64,000 nt of DNA from Shewanella oncorhynchi (GCF_012584455.1 NZ_JABAEB010000001.1:186001-250000), one strand, 5' to 3'; numbered from the stretch's first letter, positions 26,156-35,417 are shown. The notes: generated from the sequence alone by a model not told the origin. Numbers and translations are program-made.

Positions 26156-27343
26156 ATGAACAAGGAAAAAATGCCGTTACAAGTGTGGATACTAACGCTA
26201 GCAGCGTTTGCAATTGGCACCGCAGAGTTTGTGATTGCTGGTATCCTGCCACAAATTGCCACGTCTTTGTCTATTAGTGAAGGTCAGGCAGGGTATTTGA
26301 TCAGCGCCTATGCATTGGCAATTGTGTTTGGTGGTCCTATCCTCACGATTTACTTGGCGCGGTTCAATAAAAAAACCGTACTGACCAGCTTAATGGTGCT
26401 GTTTATCTTGGGTAATTTGCTGTCGGCATTTGCCCCCAATTACACCTTGCTGATGATTAGCCGAGTGATTACTGGCTTAGTTCAAGGCCCATTTTATGGC
26501 ATAGGTGCCGTAGTGGCGACCAGTTTGGTATCTGAAAAAATGGCCGGACGTGCTGTGGGTCAGATGTTTGCGGGTTTAACCTTAGCTAACGTATTGGGTG
26601 TACCAGGTGGCACTTGGATTGGCTTGCAATTTGGTTGGCAAACCACCTTTATCACAGTCGCGATATTGGGCGTTATCTCAATCGCGTCTATCTTCAAGTT
26701 TATTAATGCGACCGGCCATGGTGAAGCTAAAAATGTTTCGGCTCAGCTGCGAGCGTTTAAAAACCCTATGTTGTTGATTAGTCTTGCTATCACAGTGTTT
26801 GCTTGGTCCGGTTTTATGACTGTTTACGGTTATATTGCGCCAATTGCGATGCACATTACGGGTTTTAGTGAACATGCAGTAACGTGGATTTTAGTTATCG
26901 TCGGCTTAGGTTTGATATTGGGTAACACTTTAGGTGGGCGTTCATCGGATAAAAACCTGCAGAAATCGTCGATGTTTTGGGCGATAGCCATGATAGTGTC
27001 GCTGCTACTGGTTGGTTTCGCGCTGGACAGCAAAGTGATGTTTGTGATTGCCGTTTTTGTCTTTGGTATCGCTTCGTTTGCTAATGTTCCTGCGATGCAG
27101 TTACGGGTAATGAATCACGGTGGTGAAGGCCAAGAGTTGGCAGCAACCGCTAATATTTCAGCCTTTAACCTAGCTAATGCGTTCGGTGGATTTTTAGGGG
27201 GGATGGTGCTGGATAGCCAGATGGGCGCAGGCATGATCCCTTATGCAGCAGTGATTGTCCCTGTGCTTGGCTTAGTGTTTATTTCGATGGTAAACAAACG
27301 TGAGACACGTGCCGCGAATGCTGTAGCTGTGCCTAGTATTTAA
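26156..27343 (+). CDS. MFS efflux transporter, DHA1 family (AraJ/YdhP-like)
   Basis: The 395-aa protein has 12 predicted helices and the DHA1 opening LTLAAFAIGTAEFVIAGILPQIA, plus motif A-like loop residues (ARFNKKT) between helices 2 and 3 and a GLVQGPFYGIGAVVA helix 4-5 region. Relatives export sugars, purines or drugs by proton exchange; the substrate is not inferable. It probably shares a transcript with the upstream SDR gene and control by the divergent LysR. A strong terminator follows about 50 bp after the stop. Confidence 0.9.
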   Translation: MNKEKMPLQVWILTLAAFAIGTAEFVIAGILPQIATSLSISEGQAGYLISAYALAIVFGGPILTIYLARFNKKTVLTSLMVLFILGNLLSAFAPNYTLLMISRVITGLVQGPFYGIGAVVATSLVSEKMAGRAVGQMFAGLTLANVLGVPGGTWIGLQFGWQTTFITVAILGVISIASIFKFINATGHGEAKNVSAQLRAFKNPMLLISLAITVFAWSGFMTVYGYIAPIAMHITGFSEHAVTWILVIVGLGLILGNTLGGRSSDKNLQKSSMFWAIAMIVSLLLVGFALDSKVMFVIAVFVFGIASFANVPAMQLRVMNHGGEGQELAATANISAFNLANAFGGFLGGMVLDSQMGAGMIPYAAVIVPVLGLVFISMVNKRETRAANAVAVPSI

Positions 27344-27395
27344 ATGTGGTAGAAGGTCTGATTACTTCTGATATAGGCTGCCATTTATTTTAGCT

Positions 27396-27430
27396 AAAAT
27401 GCTCAATGTAACTCATTGAGCATTTTGTAT
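27396..27430 (+). terminator. Terminator after the MFS gene
   Basis: A 13-bp perfect stem (aaaatgctcaatg at 27396-27408, cattgagcatttt at 27414-27426) has a five-base loop and a following T-rich run. Confidence 0.85.
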
Positions 27431-27726
27431 TTTAGGCTCAAATGTAGCTGACCTTTGTGATTCTGCAAGATTGATTCATCTATCGTCTATCTTGCTTAAT
27501 TTATATTCGGACTAGACACACTTTTAAATTCCACTTAATAACTGGCCATGTTAAGCATCAGAAATATGCCAACTCCCGGCGAAGCTACTAATCAATACCT
27601 GTAACTTCGCTAGGGTGAGTGCTGTGTAGCAGTGTTACGAACGAGAGTCAGGGATGGCGAACTGGCAGTTAGGCATCATCGCCATGACTGCTTTCTTTCC
27701 CTCTAGTATTTTCTCAGTTAAGTACA
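27431..27726. other. Intergenic stretch with nested dyads
   Basis: This lies between convergent genes. gcgaag at 27579-27584 pairs with cttcgc at 27605-27610, and an outer tgcc/ggca pair frames it. It could be a decayed repeat. No coding sequence is seen and no match to R1-R3. Confidence 0.3.
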
Positions 27727-28773
27727 CTATTCCAATAGCTTAAGTTGTGTTTGTCCCCATTGGGTGGCATAGGGCATCGTTTCTTGCGGGCTGAGGACAA
27801 ACTCATTTTCACAGCCATCGCCGCGGGGCGTTTCCCAGAATTTGATCCCCTTTGGCTCAAGGGTGAGCTGGTAATATCCTGAGCCGTCTGATGTGGGGCA
27901 TTCTGCGTCCGGTGCTTTGCCAGCAAACAATTTGTCCCTTAATGCAGGGGGTAAAGGATGACTCATACCCTCGAGCATGCTTTGTGGTTGAGTATCGGCG
28001 AGAAACCATTGCCATGGGTGGAAAGGTTTGCCGTCGGTAAGGGAGAAACTCACAAATTCTTGGCTGATACCATTGGCGCCATAACCTGCCGCCCAGCGAT
28101 ATAGGCGCACACTGAGCCAATGCTGATTAATAAAAATCGGTTCGGCAAAGGTTTCGTCAGTCACAAAACTGCCCATTTGTGCCAGCATTCTGCGGCGAGT
28201 ATCAAAGGTTTGTGCTAGTTGGGCTTCATCGGTGAGCTTATGTTCAAGCCATTGATTAATTGCCAAGATACCCGTTTGTGGGCCTTTAAATTCGATACCC
28301 ACATCTGTGCCAAAAGTCAGCGGGCGATACTCAATATTTTCGTAGCTTTGCCATTTACCTCGGCTGAGTTTTGGCGTGGTTTCTAGCGGTAGATTGTAAG
28401 CATCGGCACCACAATCCTCGACCTTATCTGGGCTGATTTCTCGCTCAAGTTGCACTGGTAATGATTTACTCGCGGTATCTTTAAACCAATGGCCGCTCAG
28501 TTTTTGTGGCGTGACACTATCAAACTGCCAATTTCCTGTATTGCCTTCTTCTTTCCACAGTTCATCTTGCTGCTCGAGTCTTATCGGCGTTAAGTAGCGT
28601 TGATAGTAATAACTGCCTGTTCCATATTGATTAAAACAAACTCTGACCTTGCTTTTACCTAACTGTCCCTGCCAGATCCCTGTGAGTTCATTGGCCGCAA
28701 AGGTCGGCAAAGAGATCGCGGCGGTCAGCAACAGGCTTGAAGATAAAACGGAGAATAACATCCTTGTGGGCAT
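27727..28773 (-). CDS. Exported protein of unknown function
   Basis: The 348-aa protein has a Sec signal peptide (MPTRMLFSVLSSSLLLTAAISLPTFA) and a beta-rich mature chain beginning LTGIWQGQLGKSKVRVCF. A C-terminal half after residue 140 contains FGTDVGIEFKGPQTGILAINQWLE and DGSGYYQLTLEP. Four Cys residues in the mature part could form disulfides. The opening LTGIWQGQLG resembles small lipocalin-like or DUF segments that start many exported Shewanella-type proteins, but I cannot name a family. It stands alone between pyrC (same strand, upstream) and a long gap. Confidence 0.7.
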   Translation of the reverse strand: MPTRMLFSVLSSSLLLTAAISLPTFAANELTGIWQGQLGKSKVRVCFNQYGTGSYYYQRYLTPIRLEQQDELWKEEGNTGNWQFDSVTPQKLSGHWFKDTASKSLPVQLEREISPDKVEDCGADAYNLPLETTPKLSRGKWQSYENIEYRPLTFGTDVGIEFKGPQTGILAINQWLEHKLTDEAQLAQTFDTRRRMLAQMGSFVTDETFAEPIFINQHWLSVRLYRWAAGYGANGISQEFVSFSLTDGKPFHPWQWFLADTQPQSMLEGMSHPLPPALRDKLFAGKAPDAECPTSDGSGYYQLTLEPKGIKFWETPRGDGCENEFVLSPQETMPYATQWGQTQLKLLE

Positions 28774-28861
28774 ACTGATTTTCTCTTAAAAGGTGATAAG
28801 TAAGGGCCGTATTCTAAGCGCAGGATACTGACCGATTGTGGATTAAAAATCAAAATCTGAT

Positions 28862-28885
28862 AAAAAAGTCGCCCGTAGGCGACTT
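28862..28885 (-). terminator. Terminator after pyrC
   Basis: An 8-bp stem (aagtcgcc at 28866-28873, ggcgactt at 28878-28885) has a cgta loop and a six-A run on the plus strand, giving a U tail for the minus transcript. Confidence 0.88.
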
Positions 28886-28904
28886 GATGTTAAAGACTTA
28901 AGGC

Positions 28905-29936
28905 TTATTTAACTTGCCAATCAATGGCCTCTCCAGCACGAATAGGCACTACGTTAGTATCGCCAAGCGGGTAAGTTGCAGGGACATCCCATGACTTTTT
29001 GACCAGCGTGATGGTATCGGTATTACGTGGCAGGTGGTAAAAGTCTGGGCCGTTAAAGCTTGCGAACGCTTCGAGTTTATCCAGCGCATTGACCGACTCA
29101 AATGCTTCGGCGTACAGCTCAATGGCGGCATGAGCAGTGTAGGAGCCCGCGCAGCCACAGGCCGCTTCTTTCTTATCCTTGGCGTGTGGCGCTGAATCTG
29201 TACCTAGGAAAAACTTCTTGCTGCCGCTTGCCGCTGCACCTAACAACGCCTGCTGGTGGGTGTTGCGTTTTAAAATTGGCAGGCAGTAAAAATGCGGACG
29301 AATACCGCCAGCCAGCATGTGGTTACGGTTATACAGCAAATGGTGGGCCGTGATAGTCGCGGCCACATTGTCTGAGGCTTGAGTGACAAAATCGACTGCA
29401 TCTTTGGTGGTGATATGTTCAAGCACGATTTTAAGTGCAGGGAAATCGGCGACAATTTTACTTAGGATATTTTCAATAAAGACACGCTCGCGGTCGAAAA
29501 TATCAATAGCTGAATCTGTGACTTCACCGTGGACTAAAAACAGCATACCGACTTCTTGCATGGCTTGGAGTACGGGATAGATGTTTTTAACATCGGTTAC
29601 GCCGGAATCAGAGTTAGTCGTCGCGCCCGCTGGGTAGAGTTTAGCGGCAACAATTTTACCCGAAGCTTTAGCTTTGCGGATTTCATCTGGGCTGGTTTTG
29701 TCGGTTAAATACAACACCATCAAAGGTTCGAATTGTGAGCCCGCGGGTACTTGCGCTTTAATGCGATCGTAATAGGCCAGTGCGGTTTCAGTATCGATAG
29801 CGGGGGGCACTAAGTTTGGCATCACGATGGCGCGGCCCATATAGCGGCTGATATCGCGCACTGTATCTTTAAGCTGGGCGGCGTCTCTTAAATGAATATG
29901 CCAGTCGTCTGGGCGAGTGATTGTTATTGTAGTCAT
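28905..29936 (-). CDS. pyrC: Dihydroorotase PyrC
   Basis: PyrC cyclises carbamoyl aspartate to dihydroorotate, the third step of pyrimidine synthesis. The 343-aa length is that of the class II enzymes. Zinc-ligand and active-site motifs are visible: [11 protein letters not shown] (first two His, Arg), [17 protein letters not shown] (carbamylated Lys), [17 protein letters not shown], and [10 protein letters not shown] with the catalytic Asp. A AAAGACC/CCCTATG leader is present with no strong ribosome site. It is monocistronic, followed by its own terminator. Confidence 0.95.
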   Translation of the reverse strand: MTTITITRPDDWHIHLRDAAQLKDTVRDISRYMGRAIVMPNLVPPAIDTETALAYYDRIKAQVPAGSQFEPLMVLYLTDKTSPDEIRKAKASGKIVAAKLYPAGATTNSDSGVTDVKNIYPVLQAMQEVGMLFLVHGEVTDSAIDIFDRERVFIENILSKIVADFPALKIVLEHITTKDAVDFVTQASDNVAATITAHHLLYNRNHMLAGGIRPHFYCLPILKRNTHQQALLGAAASGSKKFFLGTDSAPHAKDKKEAACGCAGSYTAHAAIELYAEAFESVNALDKLEAFASFNGPDFYHLPRNTDTITLVKKSWDVPATYPLGDTNVVPIRAGEAIDWQVK

Positions 29937-30079
29937 AGGGTTTGGTCTTTTGATCGTTTTTGCTGCGAGGGTGGCGGGATCTTATGTGGCAAGGATTTTA
30001 CTGTAAAGGGAAACTCGGCTGTTTTGGTTAATAAATCTTGATTCTAGACCCTAGAATCTAGGAACTGCTTTTTTTCAAT

Positions 30080-30143
30080 CGGACACTTTTCATTTCTCTG
30101 CTGCGGACACTTTTAAATAAAAGCGCCAGTGTCCGCGGACACT
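30080..30143. promoter_or_regulatory. Candidate enhancer (UAS) sites for the sigma-54 regulator
   Basis: There is a perfect 16-bp palindrome agtgtccgcggacact at 30128-30143 and two further half-sites cggacactttt at 30080-30090 and 30104-30114; the palindrome's own right half continues into the same cttttt tail. They lie 55-130 bp upstream of the -24/-12 promoter, the normal position for enhancer-binding proteins. Another half-site agtgtccg is at 30236-30243. Confidence 0.7.
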
Positions 30144-30194
30144 TTTATCTGCAATTTTTTTGTTAACGTTTTGAAATAATATGATTTTACTTTT

Positions 30195-30212
30195 TTGGCA
30201 TAGGCTTTGCTA
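30195..30212 (+). promoter_or_regulatory. Sigma-54 promoter of the export operon
   Basis: TTGGCA-N8-TTGCT has GG at 30197-30198 and GC at 30209-30210, with exactly ten bases between, as the -24/-12 consensus requires. It lies about 35-80 bp before the possible starts of the adaptor gene. The regulator gene at 35418 encodes a sigma-54 activator. Confidence 0.8.
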
Positions 30213-30291
30213 TCTCTAGGGTAGAGATTTCCAATAGTGTCCGTTGATGCGTTCCGGCACTGATGATTACAACAGGGAAGCGAGTAAAGCC

Positions 30292-31554
30292 ATGATTAAA
30301 GATACTAGCGGCCAAGATACAGTACTTGTGCCATCGACCTCTAAACGTCTTAAGTTACCGCTGATCATTGGCGGTTGCGCCTTATTAGTCAGCGCCTTAG
30401 TGTGGGCAAGTTTAGGCTCTGATAGTGTTAGCAAATCCCTTAGCCGCAGCGATATCACTACCGCAAAACTCTTTGTTGGAACGTTAACCCGCGATGTGGC
30501 GACCACAGGTAAAATCGTGGCGGCCAATGCGCCTATTTTGTATAGCACAGAGGAAGGTACTGTGACCCTGCTCAGCAATCCTGGCGATACTGTTAATAAG
30601 GGCGATGTGGTCGCCAAACTCGATAGTCCAAGACTCACAAATCAGCTAGAGCAAGCCAAGTCCCTATTAGCGGGCATGGAGAGTGCATTAGAGCGCGCTA
30701 AGTTGGATGCAAGACGCGATCAATTACAAGCTTATCAAACCTTAGATATCGCAACGGTCGATCTTGAAGCGGCGGATAGGGAAAGCCGACGCGGAGAGGA
30801 GCTGATTCAAAGTCAGCTTATTGGCCAGATTGATTATGAAAAGGGCAAAGATGATTTACACAAAGCCAAGCTGAAGTTTAAGCATGCCGAACAAGAAGTT
30901 GCGTTAACGAAAGATACGTTAACCTTTGAAATTAAAAATAAAGCCCTAGAAGTTGAGCGTCAAACTCTCGCGGTGCGTGAATTAGAACGCCAAGTCGATG
31001 CCTTGAATATTGTCGCACCTGTTAACGGTATTATCGGTAACTGGATTACCGAGCAGAAAACCCGTCTTAGCGCTAACCAACCGATTTTAACCGTCGTGGA
31101 TTTAAGCGCCTATGAGGCTGAGTTAGCCGTGCCTGAATCCTATGCGGACGATCTGGGTTTAGGCATGGAAGTCGAGTTGAGTTTTGGCAGTATTAAGTTA
31201 ATGGGTAAGTTATCGTCAATTTCCCCAGAAGTGCGTAACCGTGAAGTGACCGCTAGGGTGCAATTTGACCAAAGCGACAGCCTAACACTGCGCCAGAATC
31301 AACGCATCTCGGCCCGAGTGTTATTAGAGCACAGACCCAATGTTCTTATGGTAAAACGCGGCGCCTTTATGACCAGCGGTGGGGGTAATGTGGCTTATCA
31401 AATCGAGGGCGATTTAGCCAGTCGTCGTGAGGTTAAGCTCGGTAGTACTAGCCTGAGCCAAGTCGAAGTGCTTGATGGTGGCAAAGCCGGAGATGAGTGG
31501 GTTATTTCAAGTGTCGACCCCTTTAATCACGCCGAACAGGTCAGAATTCATTGA
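30292..31554 (+). CDS. HlyD/MacA-type membrane fusion (periplasmic adaptor) protein
   Basis: The adaptor links an inner-membrane ABC transporter to an outer-membrane channel. From the ATG at 30292 it is 420 aa. One N-terminal membrane helix (LPLIIGGCALLVSALVWASLG) is followed by a barrel/lipoyl half (VTLLSNPGDTVNKGDVVAKLDS), a long alpha-helical coiled-coil hairpin of about 130 residues, a second lipoyl half (LNIVAPVNGIIGN), and a beta-barrel with membrane-proximal domains. An alternative ATG at 30247 would add 15 residues; neither has a strong ribosome site. It is the first gene behind the sigma-54 promoter. Its stop overlaps a small ORF (TGATG). Confidence 0.88.
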   Translation: MIKDTSGQDTVLVPSTSKRLKLPLIIGGCALLVSALVWASLGSDSVSKSLSRSDITTAKLFVGTLTRDVATTGKIVAANAPILYSTEEGTVTLLSNPGDTVNKGDVVAKLDSPRLTNQLEQAKSLLAGMESALERAKLDARRDQLQAYQTLDIATVDLEAADRESRRGEELIQSQLIGQIDYEKGKDDLHKAKLKFKHAEQEVALTKDTLTFEIKNKALEVERQTLAVRELERQVDALNIVAPVNGIIGNWITEQKTRLSANQPILTVVDLSAYEAELAVPESYADDLGLGMEVELSFGSIKLMGKLSSISPEVRNREVTARVQFDQSDSLTLRQNQRISARVLLEHRPNVLMVKRGAFMTSGGGNVAYQIEGDLASRREVKLGSTSLSQVEVLDGGKAGDEWVISSVDPFNHAEQVRIH

Positions 31555-31697
31555 TGACCGATATTCGTAAATTATTAAACAACCAATCTGATGAATTTAA
31601 CAGCGCAGTGATCAAGGTGAATGACGAAACCTGCTGCGACATGGATAAGAATAGGAGCCGGATATGCGTGATAAACAATTTGATATCAGCGTGTTGA
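31554..31697 (+). CDS. Possible 47-aa cysteine-containing peptide
   Basis: The ATG overlaps the adaptor's stop (TGATG), which favours translational coupling. The product starts MTDIRKLLNNQSDEFNSA, has CC in the middle (DETCCDMD), one Cys near residue 38, and a Cys as last residue. It is hydrophilic with no signal peptide or membrane helix. The last 11 codons overlap the next small ORF in another frame. Short leader-like peptides beside MacAB-type exporters are sometimes export substrates, but there is no modifying enzyme nearby and I recognise no family. It may be chance. Confidence 0.3.
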   Translation: MTDIRKLLNNQSDEFNSAVIKVNDETCCDMDKNRSRICVINNLISAC

Positions 31698-31927
31698 TGT
31701 CATCCAAAATGTTTGGAGTACTAGCCTTATTATTACTGGTGGTTGCGGTGGAACTAAGTATCGGTGAGGCCAATAGCTGGTTTTTCCTCGGACTCAATTT
31801 GTTGGAATGGAGCAATCCTTTGGATGAGTTTCGCCAAGTGGGTGAGGTTTCCACCGAAACTGCCAACCTTATGCTGGGCGCTTTTATGTGGTTTTTAGAG
31901 TGTGTTGTTGAGCCATTCTTTGGCTGA
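31664..31927 (+). CDS. Small membrane protein within the export operon
   Basis: The 87-aa protein has a well placed AGGAG ribosome site seven bases before the ATG. A hydrophobic stretch (MFGVLALLLLVVAVELSIG, residues about 16-34) is probably one membrane helix, and the C-terminal GAFMWFLECVVEPFFG may be a second, with an acidic amphipathic middle (NPLDEFRQVGEVSTE). I recognise no family. It lies between the adaptor and the ATPase gene in the same direction, so it is probably part of the transporter operon: an accessory subunit, a regulator of the complex or an exported peptide. Coding is supported by the ribosome site and position, not homology. Confidence 0.6.
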   Translation: MRDKQFDISVLMSSKMFGVLALLLLVVAVELSIGEANSWFFLGLNLLEWSNPLDEFRQVGEVSTETANLMLGAFMWFLECVVEPFFG

Positions 31928-32012
31928 TTACGGTCGTACATGAGTCGATGCCTAAGGTGTAGACGCAGAGTCTAGGCGCAAAAATAGATTTGATTATTTA
32001 AAGGAAATTAAC

Positions 32013-32762
32013 ATGTTATCAATGAAGAATGTGAGCAAGGTTTTTAAAACGGATTTAGTAGAAACCCACGCCCTGCGCGATTTTAACCTCGAGGTGAACG
32101 AAGGCGAATTTGTCGCTGTCACAGGTCCTTCTGGCTCGGGTAAAACCACCTTTTTAAATATTGCAGGTTTACTCGAAGGTTTTACCCACGGTGACTATTT
32201 TCTCGATGGGATTAACGTGTCTAACTTGAGCGATAACAAGAGCGCCACTATCCGGAATGAAAAAATTGGCTTTATTTTCCAAGGTTTTAACTTAATTCCC
32301 GATCTTAACTTAGCTGAGAATATTGAAGTGCCGCTGCGCTATCGTGGTTTTAATGCCAAGGAGCGTCAACGTCGTGTACAAGAGGCATTAGAGCAAGTGG
32401 GCTTAGCTTCACGACTTAAACATTTACCTACTCAGTTGTCGGGTGGACAACAACAAAGGGTGGCGATTGCTCGTGCTTTAGCGGGTGAGCCACGTTTCCT
32501 ACTCGCCGACGAACCTACGGGAAACCTCGACAGCCTAATGGCACGTCAAGTGATGGAATTACTCGAAAATATCAATCAAGCGGGCACGACCATTATTATG
32601 GTGACGCACGATCCTGAACTCGCTCGCCGCGCCCAACGCAACATTCAAATTGTCGATGGTCAAGTGTGTGACTTTACTATGTATCATCAAGGTCATCGAC
32701 ATGTCAGTGACATCACTGCAGCGACTGATATCGACAAACTTGTCGCCAACGCCGACCGTTAA
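32013..32762 (+). CDS. ABC transporter ATPase, LolD/MacB type
   Basis: The 249-aa nucleotide-binding subunit shows Walker A GPSGSGKTT near residue 38, the Q-loop FIFQGFNLIPDL, signature LSGGQQQRVAIARA, Walker B FLLADEPTGNLDS and switch His in MVTHDPELA. This places it in the LolD/FtsE/MacB group, which powers periplasmic mechanotransmission rather than classic transport through the membrane. The C-terminus after about residue 220 is a short extension (YHQGHRHVSDITAATD). AAAGGAAA precedes the ATG. The two permease genes follow directly. Confidence 0.93.
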   Translation: MLSMKNVSKVFKTDLVETHALRDFNLEVNEGEFVAVTGPSGSGKTTFLNIAGLLEGFTHGDYFLDGINVSNLSDNKSATIRNEKIGFIFQGFNLIPDLNLAENIEVPLRYRGFNAKERQRRVQEALEQVGLASRLKHLPTQLSGGQQQRVAIARALAGEPRFLLADEPTGNLDSLMARQVMELLENINQAGTTIIMVTHDPELARRAQRNIQIVDGQVCDFTMYHQGHRHVSDITAATDIDKLVANADR

Positions 32763-32773
32763 GGATATGCATT

Positions 32774-34084
32774 ATGTTCTTTTATTATGTTGATTTAGCT
32801 TGGCGCAGCATTAAGAAAACCCCAGTGCTGTCGCTGTTGATGGTGTTGGCGATTTCGATTGGTATTGGTATCACGATTACTACGTTAAACGTGTACAAGA
32901 TGATGTCATTTAATCCCGCGGGTGAACGCTCTGATGAGTTAAATGCGGTACAGCTTTGGAGCCAAGGCCCTGATTCTTGGGATGAGTTAAACTCGTTAGT
33001 GACTTACCAAGACGCGATGAATCTGCGCAACAATACCTTACCTAAACGCCAAGCTGCGATGTTTCGCACTGGGATGGCAGTGCAGACGGAGGATGCCAAT
33101 TTTGCGCCTATTTTAGAAAGCATTCGGGTGACGGACAGTGACTTTTTCAAGCTGTTTGACGTGCCATTTTTGTACGGTAATGCGTGGGATAAATCCGTCG
33201 ACACTGAGCCTGCTTATCAAGTGGTGATTAACGATAAACTCAATCAAAAGTTATTTGCGGGTCAAAACAGTGTTGGCAAAGTTATCTATCTTAATCGTAA
33301 ACCTTATCAAGTGGTTGGGGTGATTGATGCTTGGGATCCTAAGCCTAAATATTATGATCCCACTAACGGTGCCTTCAACGACACGGAACAAATTTTTGTA
33401 CCGTTTTCGCTGACACCTATCGAAGAGTTTGATGTATGGGGTAACACGTCAGGTTGGAAGTTTGAGACGATGAATAGTTACAGCGATCGCCTTAACTCTG
33501 AAAAAGTGTGGTTGCTGTATTGGGTTGAGTTGCCAAATAAAGACGCAGTAGCCAGTTACCGTTCTTGGCTCAGCAATTATGTGGCGGAGCAAAAAGCCCT
33601 AGGCCGTTTTACGGATAATAAATCTGCCGCTGACTCAGTCAAAGTATCCGATGTGGCAACTTGGCTTGAATACAATCATGTGGTGCCCGAAGACAATAAA
33701 ATCTTGGTTGGCTTGAGTGCGCTTTTTTTAAGTGTTTGTTTAGTCAATATATTAGGTTTAATGCTGACAAAGTTCCTCAAGCGAGCCCCCGAGGTGGGAG
33801 TGCGCCGCGCAATCGGTGCTAGCCGTGGCCAAATCTTCGCTCAATATATGGTGGAAGTGGGCATGATTGGCTTATTCGGTGGTTTGCTGGGACTCGCTTG
33901 GGCCTACGCTTCGCTTTATGGGTTATCGGCCCAGTTTGAGGTCGCGAAGGGGTTAACCCATTTATCGGCGAGTATGTGGATTATCACCCCAAGTATTGCG
34001 GTAGGCACAGCCTTGTTGGCTGGCTTGTATCCCGCATGGGTGGTGTGTCGCACTAAACCTAGCGTTTATCTAAAAAGCCAGTAA
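32774..34084 (+). CDS. ABC permease of FtsX/MacB type (first)
   Basis: The 436-aa permease has the MacB topology: one N-terminal helix (VLSLLMVLAISIGIGITITTL), a large periplasmic domain of about 250 residues, and three C-terminal helices of the FtsX domain with the conserved RRAIGASRGQIFAQYMVEV coupling region. A MacB-type dimer would be built from this protein and the next gene product. AAGGA lies 9 bases before the ATG. It follows the ATPase gene by 11 bp. The periplasmic domain has no recognised enzyme motif. Confidence 0.9.
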   Translation: MFFYYVDLAWRSIKKTPVLSLLMVLAISIGIGITITTLNVYKMMSFNPAGERSDELNAVQLWSQGPDSWDELNSLVTYQDAMNLRNNTLPKRQAAMFRTGMAVQTEDANFAPILESIRVTDSDFFKLFDVPFLYGNAWDKSVDTEPAYQVVINDKLNQKLFAGQNSVGKVIYLNRKPYQVVGVIDAWDPKPKYYDPTNGAFNDTEQIFVPFSLTPIEEFDVWGNTSGWKFETMNSYSDRLNSEKVWLLYWVELPNKDAVASYRSWLSNYVAEQKALGRFTDNKSAADSVKVSDVATWLEYNHVVPEDNKILVGLSALFLSVCLVNILGLMLTKFLKRAPEVGVRRAIGASRGQIFAQYMVEVGMIGLFGGLLGLAWAYASLYGLSAQFEVAKGLTHLSASMWIITPSIAVGTALLAGLYPAWVVCRTKPSVYLKSQ

Positions 34085-34094
34085 GGGACTCATT

Positions 34095-35294
34095 ATGTTG
34101 CATATTAAACCTATTCTCAGCAGTTTATTGCGCAGTAAAAGCGGTCCAGTCTTACTGCTTATTCAGATTATCTTGTCTGTGGCAATTGTGGCGAATGCGA
34201 GCTTTATTATTCAAGAGCGTTTAGCCCTGATGCAGCGTGATTCGGGGATTAAAGAGTCAGAAGTCTTGACCTTTAGCTTGTTCAACTTCGATCCATTGAT
34301 TGATAAAACCGCGCAAAACAAAATTGATCAGCAAATTTTGCGGGGGCTAGCCAATGTGATTGATGCGACTTCAACCAATATGTTGCCGTTAAGCGGTGGC
34401 GGCTGGTCGAGCACGTTAAATCTGGGCCCCGACCCAGATAGCGCTAAATCGACACCGCAATTTGCCATGTATTTAGGGACAGATCACACCATTGAGACCT
34501 TAGGCATTAAGCTGATTGAGGGGCGTAACTTTTACCCCCATGAACTTAAGGATAACCTCGATAGCCCTAGCCGATTAGCGATCATCTCCAGTGTGTTAGC
34601 CAAAGCCATTTGGCCTGATGAATCCGCACTTGGCAAAGTGTTGTACGAGGGCAAGGATGCACAGATCACTGTAATTGGCGTAGTCGAAAAACTACAAGGC
34701 GCGTGGATTGACAGTTCTAGCCTTGAAAATAGTGTGATTCAAAATGTGGATTATGGCAGCAGTTCTTACATGGTACGGGCCAAACCTGAGTTTCACGCCG
34801 AGCTTAAAGACGCGATAAAAAAAGCGCTGCTGGCAGAGAATCCAAACCGAGTACTCGATGGCTTTAAGTCAATCGAGGCCTTAAAAGATAGTTCATACCG
34901 CGATCATAAATTGATGATTACTGTGTTAACTATGATGGTGGTGTTGTTATTGCTTATCACCTCGCTCGGTTTAACGGGCATGGTGATGTTTAATATCCAG
35001 CGCCGCACTAAGCAGATAGGTACCCGCCGCGCATTGGGTGCTAAAAAGCGCGATATTATCAGTTACTTCCTTGTGGAGAACTATTTGATTTGCTTAGCGG
35101 GAGGCGTGCTGGGCGGCTTGTTAGCGATACAGTTAGGCCAACAGTTAATGAAAATCTATAGCTTGCCTATGTTGGACTTAAGCTACCCACTAATTACTGT
35201 GGCAGGTTTGTTTATTGTCACCACGTTAGCGGTTTACTTGCCAGCGCGTAAGGCGGCAAATATTTCGCCAGCAACCGCAACTCGCAGCGTATAG
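34095..35294 (+). CDS. ABC permease of FtsX/MacB type (second)
   Basis: The 399-aa protein has the same architecture as its upstream neighbour: an N-terminal helix (GPVLLLIQIILSVAIVANASFI), a periplasmic domain, and three C-terminal helices with TRRALGAKKRDIISYFLVENY. The pair probably forms a heterodimer with two copies of the ATPase. It starts 10 bp after the first permease gene, so both are co-translated. The following terminator suggests that many transcripts end here, before the regulatory genes. Confidence 0.9.
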   Translation: MLHIKPILSSLLRSKSGPVLLLIQIILSVAIVANASFIIQERLALMQRDSGIKESEVLTFSLFNFDPLIDKTAQNKIDQQILRGLANVIDATSTNMLPLSGGGWSSTLNLGPDPDSAKSTPQFAMYLGTDHTIETLGIKLIEGRNFYPHELKDNLDSPSRLAIISSVLAKAIWPDESALGKVLYEGKDAQITVIGVVEKLQGAWIDSSSLENSVIQNVDYGSSSYMVRAKPEFHAELKDAIKKALLAENPNRVLDGFKSIEALKDSSYRDHKLMITVLTMMVVLLLLITSLGLTGMVMFNIQRRTKQIGTRRALGAKKRDIISYFLVENYLICLAGGVLGGLLAIQLGQQLMKIYSLPMLDLSYPLITVAGLFIVTTLAVYLPARKAANISPATATRSV

Positions 35295-35337
35295 CGGAAT
35301 ATTTGATGTCACTCAAGGTGCGATAAAAGCTCGACAA

Positions 35338-35372
35338 AAGTGCGATAACAATAGGATGTTATTGCACTTTTT
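35338..35372 (+). terminator. Terminator between transporter genes and regulator
   Basis: A 12-bp stem with one G-U pair (aagtgcgataac at 35338-35349, gttattgcactt at 35358-35369) is followed by TTTTT. It separates the transport genes from the response regulator gene, so the latter may depend on read-through or its own promoter. Confidence 0.75.
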
Positions 35373-35417
35373 GTTACTTTACGGTTAACAGTTTTACTTA
35401 GGACAACACTCACACTT

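Noticed and set aside
31554..31697. Calling the Cys-containing small ORF a RiPP precursor
   Set aside because: No modifying enzyme (radical SAM, LanM, YcaO) lies nearby and the overlap with the next ORF could produce it by chance.
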